Shown in pieces: positions 9,535 through 17,783 of a stretch of DNA of 64,000 bases. A program made the translations under genes and the position numbers. This DNA comes from Planctomycetota bacterium (GTDB lineage Bacteria; Planctomycetota; Phycisphaerae; UBA1845). Where the stretch lies: assembly GCA_029558835.1 (NCBI GenBank), contig JAKQDH010000133.1:54459-118458 (forward strand), read 5' to 3'. Every line of letters starts with the position of its first letter. Position 1 is the stretch's first letter. The notes below the pieces were generated by a model that worked only from the letters and a program-made list of their open reading frames with translations, searched no databases and had not been told where the DNA came from.

Positions 9535-9563
9535 TTGCCAACTCTTCGTGGTTATGCTATTTT
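9535..9563 (+). promoter_or_regulatory. Candidate sigma-70 promoter in AT-rich island
   Basis: TTGCCA (9535-9540), 17-nt spacer, TATTTT (9558-9563), in a stretch much richer in A+T than its surroundings. It points toward the small ORF at 9625 and the PEP-CTERM gene at 9870. Sequence match only. Confidence 0.4.
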
Positions 9564-9624
9564 ATCGGTGGAGAGAAAATATAGGCTGTGTCATGCTGGG
9601 GTTTTGAAAGCAAAAAGGAGTGTG

Positions 9625-9672
9625 ATGATCGGTTGTGTCGAGCCTAACGACTGTGCATGGTCGCTTTGCTGA
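9625..9672 (+). CDS. Possible 15-residue leader peptide
   Basis: ATG 9625 is preceded by AAAAAGGAG with a 4-nt gap, a strong ribosome site in a genome where good sites are not universal. The ORF reads MIGCVEPNDCAWSLC and stops at 9670-9672, 4 nt before the right arm of an inverted repeat (9636-9644 / 9677-9685). Translation to the stop would cover the left arm and could control folding. The small size gives no statistical support as a gene; the case rests on the ribosome site, the promoter-like sequence upstream and the position relative to the hairpin. Confidence 0.25.
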   Translation: MIGCVEPNDCAWSLC

Positions 9673-9685
9673 GCACGGCTCGACA
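9636..9685 (+). promoter_or_regulatory. Inverted repeat overlapping the leader ORF
   Basis: TGTCGAGCC at 9636-9644 pairs perfectly with GGCTCGACA at 9677-9685; inside, GTGC pairs with GCAC. It lies about 185 nt before the PEP-CTERM ATG. It could be an attenuator-like RNA element or an operator; no known riboswitch was recognised. Confidence 0.4.
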
Positions 9686-9869
9686 GCGCAATCAAGGGCT
9701 CGCTTTGACGGGGCTGGCGCGGCCTAGCTGGTCGTGCAGCCAGTCATGTGCAGCCGAGCGGGGGTGGAAGTCTTCGGACGAGTCCAAAGGAGACATTCCA
9801 CGCTGGGGGCAAAAGGGCCTGGGGTTATGTGACCCGGGCATCGGTGGCAAACGCGAGAGGAGGGGCACC

Positions 9870-10481
9870 ATGAACCGCTGGCTTTGGGCGGCGCTCCTCG
9901 GAGGACTCATGGGGCTGCCCGCGGAGGCCGGGCTGGTCGTACTCGACTTCGAGGACCTTGAATACGGTGAGGTGCTGTCCGGCACGACCTACGGCGACAT
10001 CTCGTGGGAGTTCGGGAGCGGAGGTTACCTGGGTCGCATCGGTTACTGGATGACGCCGAGCAGTCCGAACGGCAACTACCCCGCCTCCGGGCAACGCAAT
10101 CTGATCAACTGTTACGGCGACACGCAGCTTGGCCTGGCGTTCGCACACCTGGCCAACATCGAGGGCGCGTACTTCAGCGGGCAGGGGCACCCAACGGCGT
10201 GGACCCCGGCCGTCCGTGTACACGCCTACCGCAACGGGGCAGAAGTGGGCACCACGCCGTGGCTCGAGGGCATCAGCGCCGAGCCGCAGTGGCTCGCCAT
10301 CGGCTTTGACTCCGTGGACCGCCTTGTGGTGGAGGCGGTTCCGGTGGTCAGCGGCGGCGGCTGGTACGGGCTCGACGATCTGACGTTCTTCGCCCACGCT
10401 CCCGAGCCGGGAACGCTGGTCCTGCTGCTGGGCGGGGTGGGATTGGTTGCCCGGCGGATGCGGCACCGGCGGGGCTCTTGA
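9870..10481 (+). CDS. PEP-CTERM sorting-domain protein
   Basis: 203 residues. N-terminal signal peptide (MNRWLWAALLGGLMGLPAEA), a beta-rich body beginning VVLDFEDLEYGEVLSGTTYG, and a C-terminal PEP-CTERM tail: APEPGTLVLLLGGVGLVARR followed by basic residues. In known systems such tails are processed by an exosortase and the protein goes to the cell surface or matrix; no exosortase is in this window. The body has a LPXTG-free, carbohydrate-binding-like look (DLTFFA near the end of a strand sheet), but I cannot assign a ligand. The ATG at 9870 follows AGAGGAGGGG. The upstream 590 nt hold the AT-rich promoter-like island and hairpin. Confidence 0.85.
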   Translation: MNRWLWAALLGGLMGLPAEAGLVVLDFEDLEYGEVLSGTTYGDISWEFGSGGYLGRIGYWMTPSSPNGNYPASGQRNLINCYGDTQLGLAFAHLANIEGAYFSGQGHPTAWTPAVRVHAYRNGAEVGTTPWLEGISAEPQWLAIGFDSVDRLVVEAVPVVSGGGWYGLDDLTFFAHAPEPGTLVLLLGGVGLVARRMRHRRGS

Positions 10482-10512
10482 CCGGTCGGCCGCTTGCGGG
10501 GAAACCACGCGC

Positions 10513-12153
10513 ATGCTGGCGTGGTCGACGTGGCTGACGGTGGGGGTGTTCGTTGGCGCCTGGGTGGCGGCGGCGAGCATCGCGGCCGCTCACGCGATCA
10601 TGTACAAGCGCGACTCGCGCAGCGCGGCCATCTGGATGATCTTGAGCTGGGCCCTGCCACTGGCGGGGCCCTGGTTGTATTGGGTCTTCGGCGTCAACCG
10701 GCTCGAACGACAGGCCGTGCGCCAGCGCGGGCATCGGGGTCGCGACTTCGTCGCGCCGCTGTGCATCGACGTGCCGGACTGGGAGCAAACGGCTCCGGAA
10801 GTGGTGGGGCACCTGGCGCCGCTGCGCCGGGCGGCGGAACGCGTCACGCGCCTGCCGCTACTGCCGGGCAACGCCGTCGAACCCTTGCACGCCGGCGAGC
10901 AGGCGTATCCGCGCATGCTGGCCGCCATCGAGCACGCCGAACACTCTGTTACGCTCGCCAGCTACATCTTCGATTGGGACGAGGTCGGGCACAGCTTTGT
11001 TGCCGCATTGGAGGCGGCCGCCCGACGCGGTGTGCGCGTGCACGTGCTGGTCGATGGGATCGGCGCGTTGGGCAACGGTTCGCGCATGGGACGTTTACTG
11101 CTGAAGTCAGGGGCGGAGGTGGCGGCGTTCTTTCCGTTGCGTTTTCCGTTCGGGCGTTTGCGGATCAACCTGCGGAACCACCGCAAGATTCTTGTGGTGG
11201 ATGGCCGGGTCGGCTTCACCGGCGGGATGAACATCTCCGCCCGGCACCTGCTGGGCACACCGTCTAGGCCCCCTCTCCCCCCCGGAGGGAGAGGGCAGGG
11301 TGAGGGGGCTGACGCCCCAGCAATTGTCGATTGTCGATTGTCGATTGCACCCGGCGGACCGGACGCGGTGAGGGGGCAGCCCACGGATGTCACCCCTCTC
11401 CCCCCCGGGGGAGAGGGTAGGGTGAGGGGGGCGACGTTCGGGGCCTCCGGGCTCCCGGCAAGTCGTCGCGTCGAGGACCTGCACTTCCAGCTCACCGGCC
11501 CGGTGGTGGCCGAGCTGCAACACACGTTCGTCGAGGACTGGGCACTGGTCACCGGTGAGGTGCTGACGGGCGATGCTTACTTTCCGCCACTGGCACCCGG
11601 CGGGCCGGCTCTGTGTCGCGGCATTTCCAGCGGGCCCGACGAGGACTTCGAGACCATTCATTGGATTATGCAGGCCGCCTTGGGCGCCGCCCGCGACAGC
11701 GTGCGTATTGCCACGCCGTATTTCGTGCCGACCTCCGCCTTGATTTCCGCGATGGTGCTGGCCGCGCTGCGCGGCGTGCGCATCACGCTGCTGCTGCCGG
11801 GTCTGGTGGATCGCCCGTTCATGCGCTGGGCGGCCGATGCGTACCTGTGGCAGCTTCTGGAGCACGGCGTACACATTCGTCGCCGGCCGCCGCCGTTTGT
11901 GCACACCAAACTGATGATCGTCGATGACCGCTGGACGCTGCTGGGCTCGGCCAACCTGGACCGCCGCAGCTTTCGGCTCAACTTCGAGTTCAACGTCGAG
12001 GCCTACGACGTGCAGCTCGCGCAACAGCTTGGCACGTGGATGGACGCCCTGGCCGCCGCGTCGGAACCGGTGACGCTCGAACAAATGGACTCCCGTCCGC
12101 CCTGGCGTCGCATCCGCGACGGGACGGTGAAGCTGTTTTCGCCGTATCTATAG
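10513..12153 (+). CDS. Cardiolipin synthase-like phospholipase D, with repeat-derived insertion
   Basis: 546 residues. Two N-terminal membrane segments (STWLTVGVFVGAWVAAA and MILSWALPLAGPWLYW) and two HKD motifs, NHRKILVVDGRVGFTGGMN near 220 and VHTKLMIVDD near 462, mark a bacterial cardiolipin synthase that joins phosphatidyl groups in the membrane. The C-terminus VKLFSPYL is typical. About residues 252-316 are not family-like: the DNA here holds two family-B palindromes and an ATTGTCG triplet repeat, inserted without breaking the frame (protein reads PPLPPGGRGQGEG and later PLPPGGEGRVRG). Both HKD motifs remain, so activity may persist. The start at ATG 10513 precedes the first membrane segment. 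Pieces of this gene's 3' end recur at 15215 and 21196. Confidence 0.9.
   Translation: MLAWSTWLTVGVFVGAWVAAASIAAAHAIMYKRDSRSAAIWMILSWALPLAGPWLYWVFGVNRLERQAVRQRGHRGRDFVAPLCIDVPDWEQTAPEVVGHLAPLRRAAERVTRLPLLPGNAVEPLHAGEQAYPRMLAAIEHAEHSVTLASYIFDWDEVGHSFVAALEAAARRGVRVHVLVDGIGALGNGSRMGRLLLKSGAEVAAFFPLRFPFGRLRINLRNHRKILVVDGRVGFTGGMNISARHLLGTPSRPPLPPGGRGQGEGADAPAIVDCRLSIAPGGPDAVRGQPTDVTPLPPGGEGRVRGATFGASGLPASRRVEDLHFQLTGPVVAELQHTFVEDWALVTGEVLTGDAYFPPLAPGGPALCRGISSGPDEDFETIHWIMQAALGAARDSVRIATPYFVPTSALISAMVLAALRGVRITLLLPGLVDRPFMRWAADAYLWQLLEHGVHIRRRPPPFVHTKLMIVDDRWTLLGSANLDRRSFRLNFEFNVEAYDVQLAQQLGTWMDALAAASEPVTLEQMDSRPPWRRIRDGTVKLFSPYL
11269..11308 (+). repeat. Family-B palindromic repeat inside the cardiolipin synthase gene
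   Basis: CCCCCTCTCCCC, then GGAGGGAGAGGGCAGGGTG. It is followed by three tandem ATTGTCG units at 11323-11343. In frame with the coding sequence. Confidence 0.85.
11391..11430 (+). repeat. Second family-B repeat inside the cardiolipin synthase gene
   Basis: CACCCCTCTCCCCCCCGGGG then GAGAGGGTAGGGTGAGGGG. Together with the copy at 11269 it accounts for most of the extra residues in the protein. Confidence 0.85.
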
Positions 12154-12262
12154 ACCAGCTCTGCGCTGGCGATGGTTCTGGCGCACCTGTCGCGCGGCGG
12201 GCGGAATGCGAAGTGGCCCCCAACGCGCGGCGTAGCCTGCGACCGCGAGCGGTTGCGGCGGG

Positions 12263-12448
12263 ATGACTGAAGCGGTGGTCGTGAGCAGCGAACATGACTT
12301 CGCCAGGGTGGAGCTGTCGCCGATTTCGACCCGCGCCTACTGTGGGTACTCGTTGGGCGGCAGCTACGAGCAACTGCGCTGTCCCGAGTGTAGTATGCCA
12401 TTCAGCCTCGACGACTGCACTGTCGTCGTGGAGAACCCAGCAAGGTAG
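12263..12448 (+). pseudogene. Truncated zinc-ribbon protein, duplicate of the gene at 13646
   Basis: 61 codons from ATG 12263. Residues 15-60 (ELSPISTRAYCGYSLGGSYE, LRCPECSMPFSLDDCTVVVE) match the N-terminus of the 211-residue protein encoded at 13646 almost residue for residue, then a stop cuts off the membrane and C-terminal parts. It keeps a CPEC motif that the longer paralogue has altered to CPER. Likely the remains of a tandem duplication; it could still give a short zinc-ribbon peptide. Confidence 0.65.
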
Positions 12449-12599
12449 CAACAGCCGTGCCGCGAAAGTACGGCCGATGAAGACCACATTCCCTGAACGT
12501 GGTTCCTCCCGCTGCGTTGCGCGCTGAATTGACACGACCTCCAGGACCAGGGCGCCGGCCAAAATGAACGACCGGCCAATGGGGACACTGTCCGGCTTG

Positions 12600-13085
12600 T
12601 TATGCCTCCGGCGGGAACGTGTGGACTATAAACACGTGCTCATCGATAACCGCTTGGTCGTAATATTCGAGGCGTTCGTCTCCCTCATAATCTGCCCGAC
12701 GGACTGGGCACTGCTCTTCCAGACAAACGTAACGCCAACCATCCTCCTGTATATACCCCTTGGCAATATGCAGCGCATTAGGCCTAGTCTGTTCCTTGAT
12801 CCAGCAAGCCACATAGGCGCCTCCGCAGTCCTTAGCGTGTTCGGATTGGGGCTCCGGCTCGGCGTAAATACGAAGGTACTGCATCGGGACCCGGAACCAG
12901 TCCGGATTGGCTTTCTCACCGTATTCCAGTTGGATGGACAACTCCAGCAAGTCCCTGGACACCGCACGGGCTTGCTCCGGCGTGAGCTTCACCCCGTCAT
13001 CGTGGGTACCGCCCGCCTTCAGATGAACAACCGAGGCGTCTGCGATCCACATGCGCACCTGGCTGTTATCGTATTCAGAGAACAT
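12600..13085 (-). CDS. Hypothetical protein, 161 residues
   Basis: No family recognised. The protein is acidic and soluble, with no signal peptide or membrane span; it has several aromatic strands (VRMWIADASVVHL, LRIYAEPEPQSEHAKDCGG, GWRYVCLEEQCPVRR). The ATG at 13085 follows CGGAGTAGACG. Its base composition is visibly less G+C-rich than its neighbours, and it sits between two copies of a duplicated zinc-ribbon gene on the opposite strand, both signs of later acquisition. The single CLEEQC pair is too little to call a metal site. Function unknown. Confidence 0.7.
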   Translation of the reverse strand: MFSEYDNSQVRMWIADASVVHLKAGGTHDDGVKLTPEQARAVSRDLLELSIQLEYGEKANPDWFRVPMQYLRIYAEPEPQSEHAKDCGGAYVACWIKEQTRPNALHIAKGYIQEDGWRYVCLEEQCPVRRADYEGDERLEYYDQAVIDEHVFIVHTFPPEA

Positions 13086-13645
13086 CGTCTACTCCGTGCC
13101 AACCACCAGCGGTGGTACAACCCCCAGGTGCAGAGCCCTGGTCCCGCGGGCGCATATCGCGCACGGAGCATCGCACGCCTTCTCCCTACAGGCGCGATGC
13201 CGCAACCCGGCCTGCGTTGGGCAACCACCCGGCTGACACGGGGAGGCTACTCGATGGCGGGACAGACTACAAGCACCTTCTACATCCCGGCCTGTCTCCG
13301 CGAGCCTGGTCACGTGCAGACGGTTATTACAAACACCCGGGGGCGTCGACACCGTGTCACTACCTTCGAGCAACATCAGGCAGCTGGGCACATTAGGGTC
13401 GGCGGACAGGGTTGGGGTGGGCGGTCGCAGGGCTGCGGAACGGGCTGTGGTCACCAGCGACTCGCGCAACGCGAGCAACCGTCCTACAAGTCTCCGGCTT
13501 CTTCGGGAAGAGAGCGGCTGAGAAGCGCGCTGGCGGCCGGTTTCAGCTTCGTCCGAGCCTCTTCCTGCCAGGCCGGGCGTGGGTCAGAGATCCCAAGCGG
13601 TGCACAGGGTGACCCGCGGGGCTGAGTCCCGGCACTGATAGCGCG
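13086..13645. other. Intergenic region, nothing recognised
   Basis: 560 nt between the orphan gene and the zinc-ribbon membrane protein gene. I see no supported gene or RNA here. Confidence 0.4.
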
Positions 13646-14281
13646 ATGAGCGCGGCATTGGGTGCAAGAAGCGAGGATAACGCTGCCAGCGTGGAACTAC
13701 CGCCGATTTCGACCTGCGCCTGCTGTGGGTACTCGCTGGCGGGCAGCCACGAGCAACTGCGTTGCCCCGAGCGCGGCGCGCCATTCAGCCTGGAGGATTG
13801 CACTGTGATCGTGGCGAATCCGCTGCGCCGGCTGCGTCTGTACCGCGCGATTGCGGTGTTCGTAGTGGTGGCGGCGGGTGTGTACTTCCACGTGCTCCCC
13901 GGACGCGCGGTGGCGCCGATTGCATCGGTAGTTGTGCTTGTCGCTCTGTTCATGTCTCTCTATTATCGATACTGGTGGGCTTGCACGGTCGCCTTCCGAA
14001 CAGATGGAGTCACCGGGATTCGTGCGGGTCGGATTGTCGACGTGTGCCCGTGGAGTGAGATCAAAGGCGTGAGGCTGCGGGGCAGTTCAAAGAGACAATG
14101 GGGACTGGTCCTGTTCCGGACGGGGAGCCCTTGGTTGCACGTGGTCCCGTGCGGTCTCGATGCGCTCGTGGCGGAGCGATTGTACGCGCAGATAGAACAA
14201 TTGCGCCGGCACGCAACGGAGGTCGAGCCAGCAACCCAACACAGTGAGCGCAAGCAGGGAAGTGGTGAGCCACCCCGGTGA
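13646..14281 (+). CDS. Membrane protein with degenerate N-terminal zinc ribbon
   Basis: 211 residues. The N-terminus has CACCGYSLAGSHEQLRCPER and SLEDC, a zinc-ribbon layout in which the second CxxC is broken (CPER instead of CPEC). Two hydrophobic segments follow (LYRAIAVFVVVAAGVYFHVL near 70-90 and ASVVVLVALFMSLYYRYWW near 98-116). The C-terminal half (about 120-195) is a small beta-rich cytoplasmic domain with a PWSEIKGVRL strand, like PH-type domains of bacterial membrane proteins. Small proteins of this CGYSL type are frequent in planctomycete genomes; their role is unknown. A truncated copy lies at 12263. Confidence 0.8.
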   Translation: MSAALGARSEDNAASVELPPISTCACCGYSLAGSHEQLRCPERGAPFSLEDCTVIVANPLRRLRLYRAIAVFVVVAAGVYFHVLPGRAVAPIASVVVLVALFMSLYYRYWWACTVAFRTDGVTGIRAGRIVDVCPWSEIKGVRLRGSSKRQWGLVLFRTGSPWLHVVPCGLDALVAERLYAQIEQLRRHATEVEPATQHSERKQGSGEPPR

Positions 14282-14404
14282 ATCCACGCCTCGTGGGTCA
14301 CAGCGTCGCGCAGCGTGGAACTGGGCATGCGGGCACTGTCAATCGGAGCCGGAGGCGGCCCCGCCCGTGACACCGGACTGCTTCGGAACTGCTTTGAGCT
14401 TCGC

Positions 14405-14452
14405 TGGGCAGGGGCCCACTTGAGCCGCCGATACACGGATTCTCAGTCGGTT
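14405..14452 (-). pseudogene. Decayed 3' fragment of tRNA-Phe
   Basis: TGGGCAGGGGCCCACTTGAG and onward align with the 3' two-thirds of the intact tRNA-Phe at 41445 with several substitutions (for example TTCTCAGTCGG against TTTTCAGTCCG). The 5' half is absent, so it cannot be functional. It marks either an old integration site or a dispersed copy. Confidence 0.55.
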
Positions 14453-14714
14453 ACCCTGCGCCAGAAGTGACGACGGGAGCGGCACTCATGGCTGATCCAA
14501 CCCGCGCGTCGGTGGTTACGGCAGCGGGCGGGGAATGAACGCGCGGACTCGTTCACCGGGCAACTTGGTCGTCCGGTAGGTGCCGGTCTGAGGCGGTGTC
14601 ATCAGAAAACGGCCCCCCGGCTGGTCGCTCACTGAGAAGCGAAGTACGTGCTTGGCGTCCCGCGCCTCGCGGGAACGCATGCGGCTGCCCCAAGCGAGCG
14701 TTCTGGCCCACGCG

Positions 14715-14755
14715 ACCCTCACCCCTACCCCTCTCCCTGGAAGGGCGAGGGGTTC
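14715..14755 (+). repeat. Family-B palindromic repeat
   Basis: ACCCTCACCCCTACCCCTCT then CCCTGGAAGGGCGAGGGGTT. Confidence 0.75.
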
Positions 14756-14890
14756 AGACGCCGCGCGCCCAGCCCGCCGGCGACGGCCGGCGGCCAAGCA
14801 CCCACGCTGAACAACTACGAAGCGAACGCTTCTCAACCGATCTCGCTAAGAAACGGTCGTTTGTCAATGGCGACCGGGCCGCCGGATTCC

Positions 14891-14927
14891 CCCTCACCCT
14901 GCCCTCTCCCCTAACGGGAGAGGGGTT
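14891..14927 (+). repeat. Family-B palindromic repeat
   Basis: CCCTCACCCTGCCCTCTCCC then CTAACGGGAGAGGGGTT. Confidence 0.8.
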
Positions 14928-15098
14928 GCGGAGCCAGGCGCGGCCACGCCAGGGTGCTCGGCGTCGCGCCGTTGCCCAAAGGGGAGAGGGGTTGGGGAGC
15001 CAGGCGCGGCCGCGGAGGCGTTGGGCGAGTTGATGACGATGTGGCAGAGGGTGAACCCGCCCTTCCGTCCCCGCCACGCGTTGCCCTCCGGCAGAGGC

Positions 15099-15180
15099 AC
15101 CACGGAGACACCGAGGGCACGGGGAGGACTGGGATCGGGGCATCCGTTTCTCCTCTCCGTGATCCCCGTGTCTCCGTGGT
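15099..15180. repeat. Inverted repeat of the CACGGAGACAC type
   Basis: Left arm 15099-15128 (ACCACGGAGACACCGAGGGC...) pairs imperfectly with right arm 15150-15180 (...GTGTCTCCGTGGT). It ends 34 nt before the cardiolipin synthase 3' fragment. Confidence 0.65.
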
Positions 15181-15214
15181 AAGAAGGAAGTTCAGTCCCC
15201 AAGTTGTCCGGTAG

Positions 15215-15340
15215 CTTGGCACCTGGATGGACGAACTGGCCGCCGGCTCGGAGAACGTAACGCTCGAACAGATGGATTCGCGTCCGCGTTGGCGCCGCCT
15301 CCGTGACGGCACCGTGAAGCTCTTCTCGCCGTATCTGTAG
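15215..15340 (+). pseudogene. 3'-end fragment of a cardiolipin synthase gene (copy 2)
   Basis: Encodes LGTWMDELAAGSENVTLEQM, then DSRPRWRRLRDGTVKLFSPYL and a stop, nearly the same as the last 42 codons of the gene ending at 12153. Nothing upstream continues the homology. It converges on the 3' end of the propeller-dockerin gene with 16 nt between stops, an arrangement repeated at 21196-21316. Confidence 0.85.
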
Positions 15341-15356
15341 ATCAACCCGCGCTGGC

Positions 15357-17783
15357 TTACTCCTGCGGGCCGGTGAAGGCCGTGCTGAAGCTCTGGAAAT
15401 CGGCCAGATCGACATCGAGGTCGCCGTCGAGGTCGGCCTGGGCGAAGGAATCGGGATCACAGCCGGACGGCGGCGTGGTCACATCAGGTCCCGCCAGGCA
15501 GGCGGCGAAGGTGTCGAAGTCATCGACGTCCACGTCGCCGTCGCCGTCGAGGTCGCCCGGGACGTCACAAGCCCAGCGAGCCCAGTAGCACGAGACGTAA
15601 TCGCCGGCAGTCGTGAAGTAGCCCCCCGCGATCACCTCGCCCGCCCCCCCCGAGGCGTCGGGGTAGACCGTCAAGGCGCGCACCCCGTTGTTCATCCCGG
15701 CCCCCAGCGGTTGCCAGGCACCGGTGTTCCAGCAGGCGATGTAGCTGCACGTTGCCCCGCCGGCGCTGGTGAAATCGCCTCCGGCGATCAACTCGGCGCC
15801 GTGAACCTTCACGGCGTACACGTAGGGGTTCACGCCGCCCATTCCTGACCCCAGTGGCTGCCAGGCACCGCCGTTCCAGCGGGCGATGTAGTTGCACGGC
15901 ACGCCGCCGGCAGACGTGAATTCGCCCCCGGCGATCAGCTCGCCGTTGAAGACCGCAAGGCATTGTACGTAGGGGGTGCTCCCGCCCATCCCCGATCCGA
16001 GCGGCTGCCAGGTGCTGCCGTTCCAGCGGGCGATGTAGTTGCAGGACACACCGCTGGCGGTCGTGAAGAAGCCTCCCGCCATGAGCTCGTTGTTATAGAC
16101 CGTCAGGGCGCGCACGATGTTGTTGACCCCCGCTCCCAGCGGCTGCCAGGCGCTGCCGTCCCAGCGGGCGATATAGTTGCACGGCACGCCGCCGGCGGAC
16201 GTGAAGCTGCCCCCCGCGATCAGTTCACCGTTGTGCACGGTGAGGGCGGACACGGTGGGAGAACTACCCCCCATTCCCGACCCGAGTGGGTGCCAGGCGC
16301 TGCCGTCCCAGCGGGCAATGCGGTTGCACGGCACGCCGCCGGCGGTCGTGAAGGCGCCGCCCGCGATCAGCTCGCCTGCCTGGCCCGGCGGATAGACCGT
16401 CAGGGCGTACACGTAGCTGTTCATTCCCGACCCCAACGGCTGCCACCCGCCGCCGTCCCAGCGGGCAATGCGGTTGCACGGCACGCCGCCGGCCGCGGTG
16501 AAATCGCCGCCGGCGATCACCTCGTCCGCCGGTCCCGGCCCCCCGGCGTAGACCGTGAGGGCGAGCACGGTGCTGTTCATTCCCGACCCCAGCGGCTGCC
16601 AGGCGCCGGCATTCCAGCGCGCAATGCCGCTGCACGGCAGCCCGCCGCCGGTCGTGAAGTAGCCCCCCACGATCAACTCGCCTGCCCGTCCCGGCGCGCC
16701 GGGATAGGTCGCCAAGGCGCGCACAATGTTGCCCACGCCCGCCCCGAGCGGCTGCCAGACGCTGCCGTTCCAGCTTGCGATGTAGCTGCACGTCGCGCCG
16801 CCGGCGCTGCTGAAGTCGCCGCCCGCGATCAGTTCGCCCGCCTGTCCCGGCGCGCCGGGATAGGCCGTCAGGGCGCGCACCATGCTATTCGTCCCCGCCC
16901 CGAGCGGTTGCCAGGCGCCGCCGTTCCAGCGGGCGATGTTGTTGCACGCCGCGCCATCGGCCGTTGTGAACGTACCCCCCGCGATCAACTCGCCGTCGTA
17001 GGCCGTGAGGGCGGATACGCTTGGGGAACTGCCGCCCACCCCCGCCCCCAACGGTTGCCAGGTGCTGCCGTTCCAGCGGGCGATGTTGTTGCACGTGGCG
17101 CCGCCGGCGGTGGTGAACCTGCCCCCCGCGATCAGCTCACCGTCGTGCACGGTGAGGGCGGACAGGGTGGGAGAACCGCCCCCCATCCCCGACCCCAGTG
17201 GTTGCCAGGTGCTGCCGTCCCAGCGGGCGATCCGGTTGCACGTCACCCCGCCGGCGGTCGTGAACGCGCCCCCGGCGATCAGTTCGCCGTTGTAAACCGT
17301 CAGCGCGTGCACCTGGTTGTTCATCCCCGAGCCCAGCGGCTGCCACCCGCCGCCGTCCCAGCGAGCGATCCGATTGCACGTCACCCCGCCGGCGGCCGTG
17401 AACGCGCCCCCCGCGATCAACTCGCCGTTGTACACCGTCAGCGCGTTCACCGGGCCGTCTGTCCCCGAGCCCAGCGGCTGCCAGGTGCTGCCGTCCCACG
17501 CCGCGACGTTGTTGGCGAGAATGCCGCCCGCGACCGCGAAGTTCCCGCCGGCAACCAGCAGTTCGGTCTGCAAGGCCGAGGCGTCGGGGTCCCACGTGGC
17601 GGAGGCATGCACGGGTCCGTCGGTCCCCGGCACACCCTCGCCCGGCAGCCAGCCGCAGGCCTGGGCCGCCGCCGGCGGCGCGCCGCCCGCGGCACAGGCC
17701 ACCACGACGACCCCCGCGATGATCCTGGCGTACTCCCACCCCTGCGGTAGCACTCGCCGGTCAGTGGTGGTCCGGGCACACAT
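15357..17783 (-). CDS. Secreted repeat (propeller-like) protein with C-terminal dockerin
   Basis: 808 residues. A membrane-spanning signal region (ARIIAGVVVVACAAGGAPPA) is followed by about fourteen units of roughly 50 residues of the form V.ALTVYNGELIAGG.FT.AGG..CN.IARWDG..WQPLGSG; thirteen W-PLG motifs can be counted. Such short beta units usually close into propellers; fourteen would make two seven-bladed rings, which is inference. The end is a type-I-like dockerin with two Ca-binding loops, GDLDGDGDVDVDDF and ADLDGDLDVDLADF. No cohesin partner is known here. The ATG at 17783 follows GGAGGACAGTCAC. Paralogues lie at 33869 and 36347. The ligand is unknown. Confidence 0.9.
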   Translation of the reverse strand: MCARTTTDRRVLPQGWEYARIIAGVVVVACAAGGAPPAAAQACGWLPGEGVPGTDGPVHASATWDPDASALQTELLVAGGNFAVAGGILANNVAAWDGSTWQPLGSGTDGPVNALTVYNGELIAGGAFTAAGGVTCNRIARWDGGGWQPLGSGMNNQVHALTVYNGELIAGGAFTTAGGVTCNRIARWDGSTWQPLGSGMGGGSPTLSALTVHDGELIAGGRFTTAGGATCNNIARWNGSTWQPLGAGVGGSSPSVSALTAYDGELIAGGTFTTADGAACNNIARWNGGAWQPLGAGTNSMVRALTAYPGAPGQAGELIAGGDFSSAGGATCSYIASWNGSVWQPLGAGVGNIVRALATYPGAPGRAGELIVGGYFTTGGGLPCSGIARWNAGAWQPLGSGMNSTVLALTVYAGGPGPADEVIAGGDFTAAGGVPCNRIARWDGGGWQPLGSGMNSYVYALTVYPPGQAGELIAGGAFTTAGGVPCNRIARWDGSAWHPLGSGMGGSSPTVSALTVHNGELIAGGSFTSAGGVPCNYIARWDGSAWQPLGAGVNNIVRALTVYNNELMAGGFFTTASGVSCNYIARWNGSTWQPLGSGMGGSTPYVQCLAVFNGELIAGGEFTSAGGVPCNYIARWNGGAWQPLGSGMGGVNPYVYAVKVHGAELIAGGDFTSAGGATCSYIACWNTGAWQPLGAGMNNGVRALTVYPDASGGAGEVIAGGYFTTAGDYVSCYWARWACDVPGDLDGDGDVDVDDFDTFAACLAGPDVTTPPSGCDPDSFAQADLDGDLDVDLADFQSFSTAFTGPQE

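Larger units (their letters stand above)
14282..15214. other. Repeat-filled intergenic region
   Basis: No protein gene supported. It holds a decayed tRNA-Phe 3' fragment (14405-14452), family-B repeats at 14715-14755 and 14891-14927, and a half copy at 14977-14995. Two near-identical 32-bp blocks start at 14920 and 14983 (GAGAGGGGTTGCGGAGCC and GAGAGGGGTTGGGGAGCC). A stretch near 14791-14815 (GCACCCACGCTGAACAAC) resembles a family-C end, and an inverted repeat spans 15099-15180. Confidence 0.55.

Noticed and set aside
11323..11343. Tandem ATTGTCG units as a possible iteron or origin
   Set aside because: Only three units, inside a coding sequence, with no AT-rich region or initiator gene nearby.
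14516..14836. Minus-strand open frame of about 106 codons in the repeat-rich gap
   Set aside because: It is built largely from repeat DNA and has no ribosome site or recognisable motif.
15963..17750. Very long open frame on the plus strand opposite the propeller-dockerin gene
   Set aside because: It mirrors the repeat units of the real gene and encodes only Arg/Ala/Pro-rich sequence with no signal peptide or domain.
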